Assembly (NCBI GenBank): GCA_900551415.1
Contig: URWB01000078.1
Coordinates: forward strand, 1 to 11,458
Direction of reading: 5' to 3'
DNA from: an uncultured Eubacteriales bacterium
Lineage (GTDB): Bacteria; Bacillota; Clostridia; Peptostreptococcales; Anaerovoracaceae
DNA: 11,458 bases
Each line of letters opens with the position of its first letter. Positions within the stretch are counted from its first letter, which is position 1. The translations under genes and the position numbers were made by a program. Shown one piece after another: positions 1-5,113 of this stretch. The notes below the pieces were generated by a model, which was not told where the DNA came from, did no database searches, and saw nothing but the letters and a program-made list of their open reading frames with translations.

Positions 1-38
1 TCACGCGCGTTGTAAATTGCTTCGTGTTGTGTTTTCAT
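1..38 (-). CDS. 5' end of an unidentified gene, running off the left edge
   Basis: Read on the minus strand, an ATG at 38-36 is preceded by AGGAGG about six bases upstream, an excellent ribosome site. It opens a frame beginning MKTQHEAIYNAR that leaves the window without a stop. Twelve codons are too few to name a family, so no function is offered. The start is believable because the ribosome site, an upstream TTGACA/TATGCT promoter and a long leader with a terminator-like hairpin all point to it. The leader suggests that expression is controlled by transcription attenuation. Confidence 0.6.
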   Translation of the reverse strand, partial: MKTQHEAIYNAR

Positions 39-238
39 GATTGTCCTCCTGAATCTGTATGTTTTGGAAGGAACATCTCCGTTTGTCAGCTTATGTTTTG
101 CGCGGTGGTGCTTTCAATAAAAAACAGCCCTGCATTCGCAAGACCATACCGAAAACCCCCGCAAAAAATCCGCGGAGCCATAATATCAATCTTGCCGGTC
201 TCTCTGTACCGATTTAAAGATGTTCTTTTCAACTACAT
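39..238 (-). promoter_or_regulatory. Long 5' leader with possible attenuator, upstream of the truncated gene
   Basis: The transcript from the promoter at 239-268 would have about 190 untranslated bases. On the minus strand it contains a small CGGT/ACCG hairpin (211-196), then GCAAGA (195-190), then a terminator-like hairpin (145-126) followed by a T run. GCAAGA can pair with TCTTGC (143-138), which is the 5' arm of the terminator, so the two folds exclude each other. That is the usual arrangement of a riboswitch or protein-controlled attenuator. I do not recognise the consensus of a T-box, purine, TPP, glycine, lysine, preQ1 or c-di-GMP riboswitch. The ligand and the class are unknown. Confidence 0.45.
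116..145 (-). terminator. Intrinsic terminator inside the leader of the truncated gene
   Basis: On the minus strand, GGTCTTGC (145-138) pairs with GCAGGGCT (133-126) around a GAAT loop: eight pairs, three of them G-U. The stem is followed directly by GTTTTTTATT (125-116). It lies about 80 bases before the start codon of the gene at 38, so it would end transcription early unless prevented. The wobble-rich stem is only moderately stable, which suits a conditional terminator. Confidence 0.55.
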
Positions 239-268
239 AGCATACAGGATTAACAGGCGGTTTGTCAA
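239..268 (-). promoter_or_regulatory. Sigma-A-type promoter for the truncated gene
   Basis: On the minus strand, TTGACA (268-263) is followed after 18 bases by TATGCT (244-239). The -35 box is a perfect consensus; the -10 keeps TAT and the final T. The predicted start of transcription is near 232, which gives the long leader described separately. Confidence 0.65.
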
Positions 269-290
269 GTTTTTTTTGGAAAAAGTCTGG

Positions 291-375
291 GACAAACGTG
301 TGCAAAACGAAACCTGCGATTCCTTTGCACGCATGTCTGCCATGCGTGGCAGGCGCTCCGCAAGGTGTCTTTGTC
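291..375 (+). repeat. Dispersed structured repeat, copy A
   Basis: An 85-bp element bounded by GACAAA (291-296) and TTTGTC (370-375). Inside are GTGCAAA/TTTGCAC arms (300-306, 324-330) and a CTGCCA/TGGCAG hairpin with a TGCG loop (337-352). It shares the block GCGCTCCGCAAGGTG with copy B and the same hairpin layout, on the opposite DNA strand. It lies between the hydrolase terminator and the promoter of the left-hand gene, so it is outside both genes. Similarity to copies B and C extends outward past 375, into a TTCCGGAAAT motif shared with C. Confidence 0.75.
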
Positions 376-383
376 GATATTCC

Positions 384-407
384 GGAAATATCGCAAACGA
401 TATTTCC
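384..407. repeat. Perfect 10-bp inverted repeat beside copy A
   Basis: GGAAATATCG (384-393) and CGATATTTCC (398-407) are exact reverse complements around a CAAA loop. A third related arm, CGATATTCC, lies immediately to the left (375-383), so two alternative hairpins can form. No T run follows directly. The module is absent from copy B, where flanking similarity resumes on the far side of it. Confidence 0.7.
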
Positions 408-412
408 TGCAT

Positions 413-450
413 AATAAAAAAATCTCCGGTCCTCTATGCGGGGACCGGAG
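413..450 (-). terminator. Intrinsic terminator of the hydrolase gene
   Basis: CTCCGGTCC (424-432) and GGACCGGAG (442-450) form a perfect nine-pair stem. On the minus strand it is followed by ATTTTTTTATT (423-413), a textbook intrinsic terminator about 30 bases after the hydrolase stop codon. A-rich DNA on the other side (451-456) means it may also work on the plus strand. Confidence 0.85.
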
Positions 451-480
451 AAAAAATCGATAGGAGGCTGGAGGCAGAGC

Positions 481-1425
481 TTAGTCAATCTGCCCCTCAG
501 CCAGTACTTCATCCATGAATTCGATGATGCCGTCTGCGACGTCATCTTTGATCTCCGCATAGTTGTGGATCTCATGACGGAATCCGGTATAGAGTTCGGT
601 CGTCACATCCTCGTGACCGGTTTCGGCCAGCCAATTGGATACCTGATAAACGCCCTCGCCGTACATGCCGACCGGATCCTGGTCGCCGGCGATGTTGTAG
701 ATCGGAAGATCTGTCGGAACTTTTGCGGCCCATTCTTTTCCTTCGATGGACTTAATCATCTCCACAAAATATTTCATAGAACGGTTGGTAGTCGGTTTGG
801 TGAACGCGTCAAACGGGTCCGCCGCGTGATCCTGCTGTACGTAAGGGTCATGGCAAATCCACTCATTGCCGATCTTGATCTCGCCGCAGCGTCCGCACAT
901 CCAGCCGAGCAGCTCACCGCCCAGATCCGGATCCGCCGCATCGCCTTTGCCCTCATCAATCAGTCTGTCGATTTTGGCAATGGTCTCCTCCGCGATCGGA
1001 AAAACACCGCAGGTGCCGCAGATGGTCGCGCCCGTCAGTTCCTCGCCGTACTTGGTCATAAAGTCGCGCGCGATCATGGAGCCCATGCTGTGACCGTAAA
1101 GGAAGTACGGAAGGTTTGGATAAAGCTCGCTGACAAGCGCTTTGAGCTGGTGCTCGTCCTCCATCATTGTATGGAAACCCTGATTGCCCCAGTCGCCCCA
1201 GGTGTTGTTTTCGAGCGCAGTCTTGCCATGACCGACGTGGTCATCGGCGGCAACGATATAACCGGCCTCCATCAACCGGACAATTAGATGGAAATAGCGG
1301 CGGGAATGTTCGCCGAATCCGTGAATCAGCTGTACGATGCCCTTTGGTTCGCACGCAGGTACGTAAATCCAGCCGTAAACAGTATCCCGTTCATTAAAAG
1401 ATTTGAAACTAACTTCATGCAGCAT
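481..1425 (-). CDS. Alpha/beta hydrolase, lysophospholipase / monoglyceride lipase-like
   Basis: A 314-residue serine hydrolase of the Hydrolase_4 (serine aminopeptidase S33-like) group, which includes monoacylglycerol lipases and lysophospholipases. The oxyanion region is HGFGEHSRRY (35-44). The nucleophile is Ser113 in GHSMGS (111-116), the acid is probably Asp250 in GDQDPVG, and the base is His284 in FRHEIHN. A cap domain with four or so cysteines (about 136-191) lies between strands. There is no signal peptide or membrane segment, so it should be cytoplasmic. The start is supported by AAGGAGG eight bases upstream. It is a single-gene unit with its own promoter and terminator. The substrate, a lipid or other ester, cannot be told from the sequence. 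An almost full-length open frame on the opposite strand is a shadow. Confidence 0.88.
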   Translation of the reverse strand: MLHEVSFKSFNERDTVYGWIYVPACEPKGIVQLIHGFGEHSRRYFHLIVRLMEAGYIVAADDHVGHGKTALENNTWGDWGNQGFHTMMEDEHQLKALVSELYPNLPYFLYGHSMGSMIARDFMTKYGEELTGATICGTCGVFPIAEETIAKIDRLIDEGKGDAADPDLGGELLGWMCGRCGEIKIGNEWICHDPYVQQDHAADPFDAFTKPTTNRSMKYFVEMIKSIEGKEWAAKVPTDLPIYNIAGDQDPVGMYGEGVYQVSNWLAETGHEDVTTELYTGFRHEIHNYAEIKDDVADGIIEFMDEVLAEGQID

Positions 1426-1462
1426 TGCAGAGTACCTCCTTTATTAGTATGTAGGAAATAAC

Positions 1463-1546
1463 GACAAAAGCACCTTGCGGAGCGGCGTCCATCCATGAGC
1501 GCCATGCGCACATAGAAATCTCGATTTCGTTATGCGTACTTTTGTC
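1463..1546 (-). repeat. Dispersed structured repeat, copy B, in the hydrolase 5' UTR
   Basis: An 84-bp element with perfect eight-base terminal arms, GACAAAAG (1463-1470) and CTTTTGTC (1539-1546). Inside are a GGCG/CGCC hairpin (1484-1503) and a GAAATC/GATTTC hairpin (1515-1528) extended by imperfect GCGCA/TATGCG-type pairing. Its neighbour on the right, CCGTTT/AAACGG (1549-1566), is another hairpin. From the predicted promoter, the hydrolase mRNA would carry the whole element between its 5' end and the ribosome site at about 1436-1442. It may therefore affect expression or stability of that mRNA; this is inference. Confidence 0.75.
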
Positions 1547-1583
1547 CTCCGTTTGCGAAAAAACGGAATTGATTTTCTTTTTT

Positions 1584-1612
1584 ATTCTATCACGATTCCG
1601 CTGATGACACAA
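1584..1612 (-). promoter_or_regulatory. Probable promoter of the hydrolase gene
   Basis: On the minus strand, TTGTGT (1612-1607) and TAGAAT (1589-1584) are separated by exactly 17 bases. The -10 box matches consensus at five of six positions; the -35 only at TTG. Transcription would start near 1577 and give a 5' UTR of about 150 bases containing repeat copy B. Confidence 0.45.
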
Positions 1613-1657
1613 GCGATGCGCATGTAAAAAAGAAGTATAGATTCTTTGAAAATAAGG

Positions 1658-1686
1658 GTGACATTCGCGGAAGAATAGAGTAAAAT
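1658..1686 (+). promoter_or_regulatory. Promoter of the LysO-family pair
   Basis: GTGACA (1658-1663) and TAAAAT (1681-1686) are 17 bases apart, each five of six to consensus. Transcription would start near 1693, about 90 bases before the first start codon, just ahead of the hairpin at 1704-1733. Confidence 0.6.
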
Positions 1687-1703
1687 AGAAAGAACGGGCA
1701 GAA

Positions 1704-1733
1704 TCAGACCATCAGCTTGTGATCAGGGTCTGA
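1704..1733 (+). promoter_or_regulatory. Stable leader hairpin upstream of the LysO-family pair
   Basis: TCAGACC (1704-1710) pairs perfectly with GGTCTGA (1727-1733), and within it ATCA pairs with TGAT around a GCTTG loop. The outer stem would start about 11 bases from the 5' end of the mRNA. No T run follows, so it is not a terminator. It is far too small for a lysine riboswitch. A 5' stabilising stem or a protein site are both possible. Confidence 0.5.
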
Positions 1734-1783
1734 GGAAGTTTAGAGGAGTGAATTGGAAGAATTAAAGGAGAAGAAAAGATACT

Positions 1784-2776
1784 ATGACGGACATTATTTT
1801 GTACATCAGCATCATTGTTGTCAGCGGGATTGTCGGCAGCAAGGTGCGGGCGTATCGAGACCGGCTCGGCTGGACGGGAACCGTACAGACCATGGCCATT
1901 GTGCTGTTGGTGGTACTGATGGGCGCGCGCATGGGCGCGAACGAGGAAATCATCGATAATTTAGGAACGATTGGACTAGCTGCCTTTGCCATGACCATCG
2001 CGATGATGATTGGCTCACTGCTTTGCCTTTTCTTTGCGCGAAAAGCGCTTGGCTTTACGAAGGACGCAAAAATCGCCGCTCTGCACTGCGACGCGCTTAC
2101 GGAAGCCGCTATGGAGGAGGAAGCGGAAGTCGAAGCCGAAAAGCATGGCATCAATAAAATGACGCTGATTATTCTTTGCTCTGTCATCATCGGCATGGCA
2201 CTCGGCTATCTGGTTGCCAGACCGCTGTTCGGAGAAAATATCGCGGTCTTTGATCATGCGGCGAGCCTTGGCATCAAAATCGGTCTGTGCATTCTGATGG
2301 TATTCGTCGGACTGGATCTTGGCCTGGAAGGAACGGTGTTGACGATGATGAGGGAAGCGGGACTGCGTATTTTGGTTTTTCCATTTGTCTGCATCATCGG
2401 TACGTTGATCGGATCGGCAGTTTGTGGTCTTTTGTTCAAACTGAGCCTGCAGGAATCTTTGGCGATCGGCGCGGGCTTTGGCTGGTATTCGCTGGCGCCG
2501 GGCATCATCATGGAAGCCGGCTATTTAACCGCGAGCGCGATCTCCTTTTTACATAATGTCATGCGGGAAATCTTCAGCATCCTGCTGCTGCCGCTGATCG
2601 CCGAAAAGATCGGTTATATTGAAGCTGCCTGCATCCCGGGAGCGCCGGCGATGGACGTTTGCTTGCCGATCGTCAACCGCGCGACCCACGGCAAAGCGGT
2701 TACCTACGGGTTTGTGACCGGCGTGACAATGAGCTTTTTGGTGCCGATCATGGTGCCGATCATGATTAACCTGTAA
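1784..2776 (+). CDS. LysO-family (DUF340) amino-acid exporter, first paralogue
   Basis: A 330-residue membrane protein of the LysO/YbjE family, whose E. coli member exports lysine. About eight or nine hydrophobic segments are visible (near 3-19, 35-50, 62-87, 125-145, 164-180, 193-216, 247-275, 305-328). Family motifs are RMGANEEIIDNLGTIGL (49-65), GFGWYSLAPG (231-240), HNVMREI (257-263) and GAPAMDVCLPI (286-296). Glu262 and Asp291 correspond in position to acidic membrane residues I recall as important in E. coli LysO. An acidic cytoplasmic loop (about 91-122) separates the N- and C-terminal parts. GGAG lies 13 bases before the ATG, rather far. The next gene begins 32 bases downstream and is a paralogue. 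The substrate in this organism is inferred, not shown. Confidence 0.82.
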   Translation: MTDIILYISIIVVSGIVGSKVRAYRDRLGWTGTVQTMAIVLLVVLMGARMGANEEIIDNLGTIGLAAFAMTIAMMIGSLLCLFFARKALGFTKDAKIAALHCDALTEAAMEEEAEVEAEKHGINKMTLIILCSVIIGMALGYLVARPLFGENIAVFDHAASLGIKIGLCILMVFVGLDLGLEGTVLTMMREAGLRILVFPFVCIIGTLIGSAVCGLLFKLSLQESLAIGAGFGWYSLAPGIIMEAGYLTASAISFLHNVMREIFSILLLPLIAEKIGYIEAACIPGAPAMDVCLPIVNRATHGKAVTYGFVTGVTMSFLVPIMVPIMINL

Positions 2777-2808
2777 CTCTAAAGCATCATGAAATTCGAG
2801 GGAACAAC

Positions 2809-3888
2809 ATGCTATTGTTAATATTATATTGGACGATTATGCTTATCTGCTACGCGGCGGCCTCAAAGCTGCGCGGATACGCGGAAAAATTTTCTTTTAT
2901 TGACCAGGCATTGAATCTTGTAATCTATCTGCTCGTTTGCGTGATGGGGCTGCGCATGGGAGCAAATGAAGAGGTTACATCGAATCTTGGGACCATCGGG
3001 CTGCAGTCCGTTTTGATTACACTGTTGACAGTGGGCGGCAGCATGCTGGCTGTGTTTGTGACACGCAAGATTGTCGGAATTGATCGCCACGCATTGCCGG
3101 TCGTACGCGAAAAAAGCTGTGTGACAACGGCTGAGAAAGATGTTGCTGCAGTGTCAGAGATCGCGGAGGAACTGGAAATCGCCGCGGAGAATGCGGTATC
3201 CGCCGTCGAGGCTTTTGAGGAAGCAAGGACAGCCGAGGTTGAAACGGCCGAGGCGGAACATGGCTCCGGTGCCAAGACGACCCTGCTGATTCTGACTTTT
3301 GTGATCATCGGCATGCTGGGCGGATATTATGTCGTGCCGCGCTTCTTCTCCGACCTGCAGGTGTTTCAGGATATGTCCGGCAGTTGGTTGACTGCGGGCA
3401 TTTGTATCCTGCTTGGTCTGGTCGGCTTCAGCATGGGGCTTTCGGGAACCGTGGTAGAAAATCTGAAGACGATTGGCTTTCGGGTATTGTTCTTCCCGTT
3501 CGCAGCTGTGGCGGGCAGTTTGCTCGCGGGCGTGCTGTATGGGTTGCTCTCGCCGCTGACGGTCGGCGAAGCGGTAGCCGTCAGCGCAGGCTTCGGCTGG
3601 TATACGCTTGCGCCGAGCATGATAACTGAGGCGGGACATGCGGTTGCCGGCGCGATTTCATTTATGCACAATGTCATCCGCGAAACACTTGGTATCATCA
3701 TCATTCCACTGGCAGCGCAAAAGATCGGTTATATTGAAGCGACAGCGATTCCCGGCGTCTCCGCGATGGATGTCTGCATGCCGATCGTTGAACGCTCCTG
3801 CAATCAGGAAACCTTGGTGTATTCATTCTGCACCGGCGCACTGATGTGCATCGTCGTACCTCTCTTGGTCCCATTGGTCATCGGATGA
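2809..3888 (+). CDS. LysO-family (DUF340) amino-acid exporter, second paralogue
   Basis: A 359-residue membrane protein clearly homologous to its upstream neighbour along its whole length: RMGANEEVTSNLGTIGL (49-65), GFGWYTLAPS (261-270), HNVIRET (287-293), KIGYIEA (305-311) and SAMDVCMPI (318-326) all match in order. The main difference is the loop at about 91-155. Here it is roughly 65 residues, rich in Ala and Glu and possibly helical, against about 35 in the first copy. Glu292 and Asp320 keep the conserved membrane acidic residues. GAGGGAAC precedes the ATG. Close spacing and shared direction argue for co-transcription and perhaps a two-subunit transporter; the latter is inference. A terminator follows at 3894. 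Confidence 0.82.
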   Translation: MLLLILYWTIMLICYAAASKLRGYAEKFSFIDQALNLVIYLLVCVMGLRMGANEEVTSNLGTIGLQSVLITLLTVGGSMLAVFVTRKIVGIDRHALPVVREKSCVTTAEKDVAAVSEIAEELEIAAENAVSAVEAFEEARTAEVETAEAEHGSGAKTTLLILTFVIIGMLGGYYVVPRFFSDLQVFQDMSGSWLTAGICILLGLVGFSMGLSGTVVENLKTIGFRVLFFPFAAVAGSLLAGVLYGLLSPLTVGEAVAVSAGFGWYTLAPSMITEAGHAVAGAISFMHNVIRETLGIIIIPLAAQKIGYIEATAIPGVSAMDVCMPIVERSCNQETLVYSFCTGALMCIVVPLLVPLVIG

Positions 3889-3893
3889 TTGCT

Positions 3894-3916
3894 GCGCCGC
3901 TTCACAAGGCGCTTTT
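3894..3916 (+). terminator. Short terminator after the LysO-family pair
   Basis: GCGCC (3894-3898) and GGCGC (3908-3912) form a five-pair GC stem followed by TTTT. It lies just after the stop codon at 3888. It is short and probably leaky; the larger hairpin at 3961-4026 backs it up. Confidence 0.5.
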
Positions 3917-3960
3917 ACAGTCATTTTAAAATGTCACATTGTGATATTTCCCGCATAACA

Positions 3961-4026
3961 AAAAAAGGACTGTCTCACAGCGGTGATGAAAAAGATGCAT
4001 CGGCTGCAGGACAGTTCTTTTGTTTT
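3961..4026. terminator. Bidirectional terminator between the LysO pair and lexA
   Basis: AAAAGGACTGTC (3963-3974) pairs with GACAGTTCTTTT (4010-4021) with one wobble. Inner CAGC/GCTG and GATG/CATC pairing extends the stem. TTTTGTTTTT follows on the plus strand; on the minus strand the arm is followed by a run of six T. It therefore serves both converging units. Its outline resembles the ends of the IS at 9672-11376: the first 14 bases match at 12 positions, with the same inner GATG/CATC and the same CTTTT finish. Confidence 0.75.
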
Positions 4027-4055
4027 TACGATGGACAGGGGCAGCAGCGAGAAGT

Positions 4056-4742
4056 TTAGCTGAAGTAGCGGAACACGCCCTTGACCTTGCCCATGATGCG
4101 GACGTCTTTGACGATGATCGGACTCATCGTATGGTTCTCCGGCTGCAGTCTGATATGACCGGACTCCCGATAAAAGGTTTTGACGGTCGCTTCGCTTTCG
4201 AAGCCGTCGATCATGGCGACGACGATCTCTCCGTTATTCGCGGTTTCGGTCTGCTGTACGAGAATCAGGTCACCATCCATAATCCCCGCTTCAATCATAC
4301 TCTCACCGCGCACCCGCAGCATGAAATTCGTGCCGTTTGCGGCGAAGCGCGCCGGAACCGGAAAGCTGTCCTCAATATTCTCTTCCGCGAGAATCGGAGA
4401 GCCTGCGGCAACGCGGCCGACAACCGGAATCTCAACGACATCCGAAACCGACTGCAGGGACGTGCCGTCTGCCCCTGCCTCCCGCGCAGGCGCGGCAGGC
4501 ATCTTGCCCGCGGGAATATGACCGAAGGCCTCCTGCGGATCGACGACCATCAAGGCTCGCGGCTTGGAAGGATCCTTAACCAGGTAGCCTTGTCTGACAA
4601 GACTTTCGATATCCTTATGCGCCGTTGAGGTGGATTTGATATGTAAAGCAGCGCAAATCTCCCTGACTGTCGGAGGATAACCCTTGGTTTTGATCTCCGA
4701 CTTCATATAATCCAGAATTTTTTGTTCTCTTTGTTTTAACAT
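4056..4742 (-). CDS. lexA: LexA repressor, SOS response regulator
   Basis: A 228-residue LexA. The N-terminal winged helix-turn-helix spans about 1-65, with GYPPTVREIC (21-30) and the recognition-helix area KSTSTAHKDIESL (36-48). The C-terminal S24 peptidase domain carries the self-cleavage site Ala113-Gly114 in VGRVAAGSP, nucleophile Ser148 in RGESMIEAG and general base Lys188 in EATVKTF. All residues for RecA-stimulated self-cleavage are present. The linker between domains (about 70-105) is Ala/Pro-rich and on the long side. AAAGGAAG lies upstream of the ATG. It converges with the LysO pair, diverges from pyrG, and is likely autoregulated through the LexA box at 4815-4828. Confidence 0.96.
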   Translation of the reverse strand: MLKQREQKILDYMKSEIKTKGYPPTVREICAALHIKSTSTAHKDIESLVRQGYLVKDPSKPRALMVVDPQEAFGHIPAGKMPAAPAREAGADGTSLQSVSDVVEIPVVGRVAAGSPILAEENIEDSFPVPARFAANGTNFMLRVRGESMIEAGIMDGDLILVQQTETANNGEIVVAMIDGFESEATVKTFYRESGHIRLQPENHTMSPIIVKDVRIMGKVKGVFRYFS

Positions 4743-4789
4743 TGCACTGCTTCCTTTCTCAACTTCTCTGTGATTTTTCAGCTACGAAC

Positions 4790-4818
4790 AGTTTACCATA
4801 AGACGAACAAAAAGTAAA
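4790..4818 (-). promoter_or_regulatory. Probable lexA promoter
   Basis: On the minus strand, TTTACT (4818-4813) and TAAACT (4795-4790) are 17 bases apart, each four of six to consensus. The LexA box at 4815-4828 overlaps the -35, and a CGAAC half-site (4785-4789) lies next to the -10. A modest promoter is typical of an autoregulated gene. Confidence 0.45.
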
Positions 4819-4828
4819 CAGATGTTCC
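4815..4828. promoter_or_regulatory. LexA box (SOS operator) at the lexA promoter
   Basis: TAAACAGATGTTCC matches the Bacillus-type operator CGAACRNRYGTTYC at 12 of 14 positions, failing only at the first two. Two further CGAAC half-sites (4785-4789, 4804-4808) lie between it and the gene but lack a properly spaced partner. The position over the -35 box supports autorepression. The pyrG promoter begins over 100 bases away, so it is probably not controlled from here. Confidence 0.65.
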
Positions 4829-4939
4829 GCATTTTTTCTTTTTTACGCGCAGAGGGTGTGACCTTTGCTGTAAAGTTATCGTAAAAACTTCCATATTGAG
4901 GAAAAACACAAAAAAACACAATTTTTCTTGTGAAAAAAG

Positions 4940-4968
4940 TTGACAAGTGAGAAAAAAATCAGTAAAAT
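4940..4968 (+). promoter_or_regulatory. Strong promoter of the pyrG-purB-purA unit
   Basis: A perfect TTGACA (4940-4945) and TAAAAT (4963-4968, five of six) are separated by 17 A-rich bases. A small inverted repeat CACAA/TTGTG (4917-4921, 4928-4932) lies immediately upstream. Transcription should begin near 4975, giving a leader of about 139 bases. The rest of the gap between lexA and this promoter (about 4830-4915) shows no other feature I can support. Confidence 0.8.
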
Positions 4969-4974
4969 ATCTCT

Positions 4975-5113
4975 GTTAAAAAGAAGAAAAAGAATAAAGA
5001 CGCAAGAAGATAAGGATGTTAATTGGCTGGTCGTGAGGGTTCCTGTCAGTTAGTGCCCTTATTTTTGTTTTTGCGGGAGTCAGAGAGAATCCAAAAAAGA
5101 AAGAGGCAGCATC
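4975..5113 (+). promoter_or_regulatory. pyrG leader with weak terminator-like hairpin
   Basis: TGAGGG (5034-5039) can pair with CCCTTA (5056-5061), followed by TTTTTGTTTTT. This resembles a weak attenuator ahead of pyrG. In Bacillus, pyrG is controlled by CTP-sensitive reiterative transcription at a GGGC start and an attenuator. No GGGC is seen at the predicted start here, so that mechanism is not evident. The stem is only six pairs with a 16-base loop, so the structure is tentative. GAGG about seven bases before 5114 is the ribosome site of pyrG. Confidence 0.3.

Noticed and set aside
39..238. T-box leader upstream of the truncated gene
   Set aside because: The characteristic T-box sequence (AGGGTGGNACCGCG) is absent before the terminator. 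A loosely similar ACCACCGCG lies after it and in the wrong context.
291..420. CRISPR array formed by the repeats
   Set aside because: Copies are far apart, in both orientations and divergent, without regular spacers or cas genes.
436..1287. A 283-codon plus-strand frame opposite the hydrolase
   Set aside because: The minus-strand gene has the full catalytic triad, ribosome site and terminator. The plus frame has no recognisable motif and starts inside the terminator hairpin.
1326..1511. Small frames through the repeat copies with similar peptides (GRRSARC[FL]CRY in A and B; APQGAFVVI-like in another frame)
   Set aside because: The likeness follows from the shared DNA. Similar peptides appear in more than one frame, and paired changes in the hairpin arms favour structure over coding.
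1687..1783. Lysine riboswitch ahead of the LysO-family genes
   Set aside because: The leader is under 100 bases, shorter than that riboswitch, and shows only one hairpin.
1753..1959. A Lys/Arg-rich TTG-initiated frame (MEELKEKKR...) overlapping the start of the first LysO gene, as a possible lysine leader peptide
   Set aside because: It runs deep into the exporter gene out of frame. Basic residues are not strikingly concentrated, and no terminator is present to be controlled.
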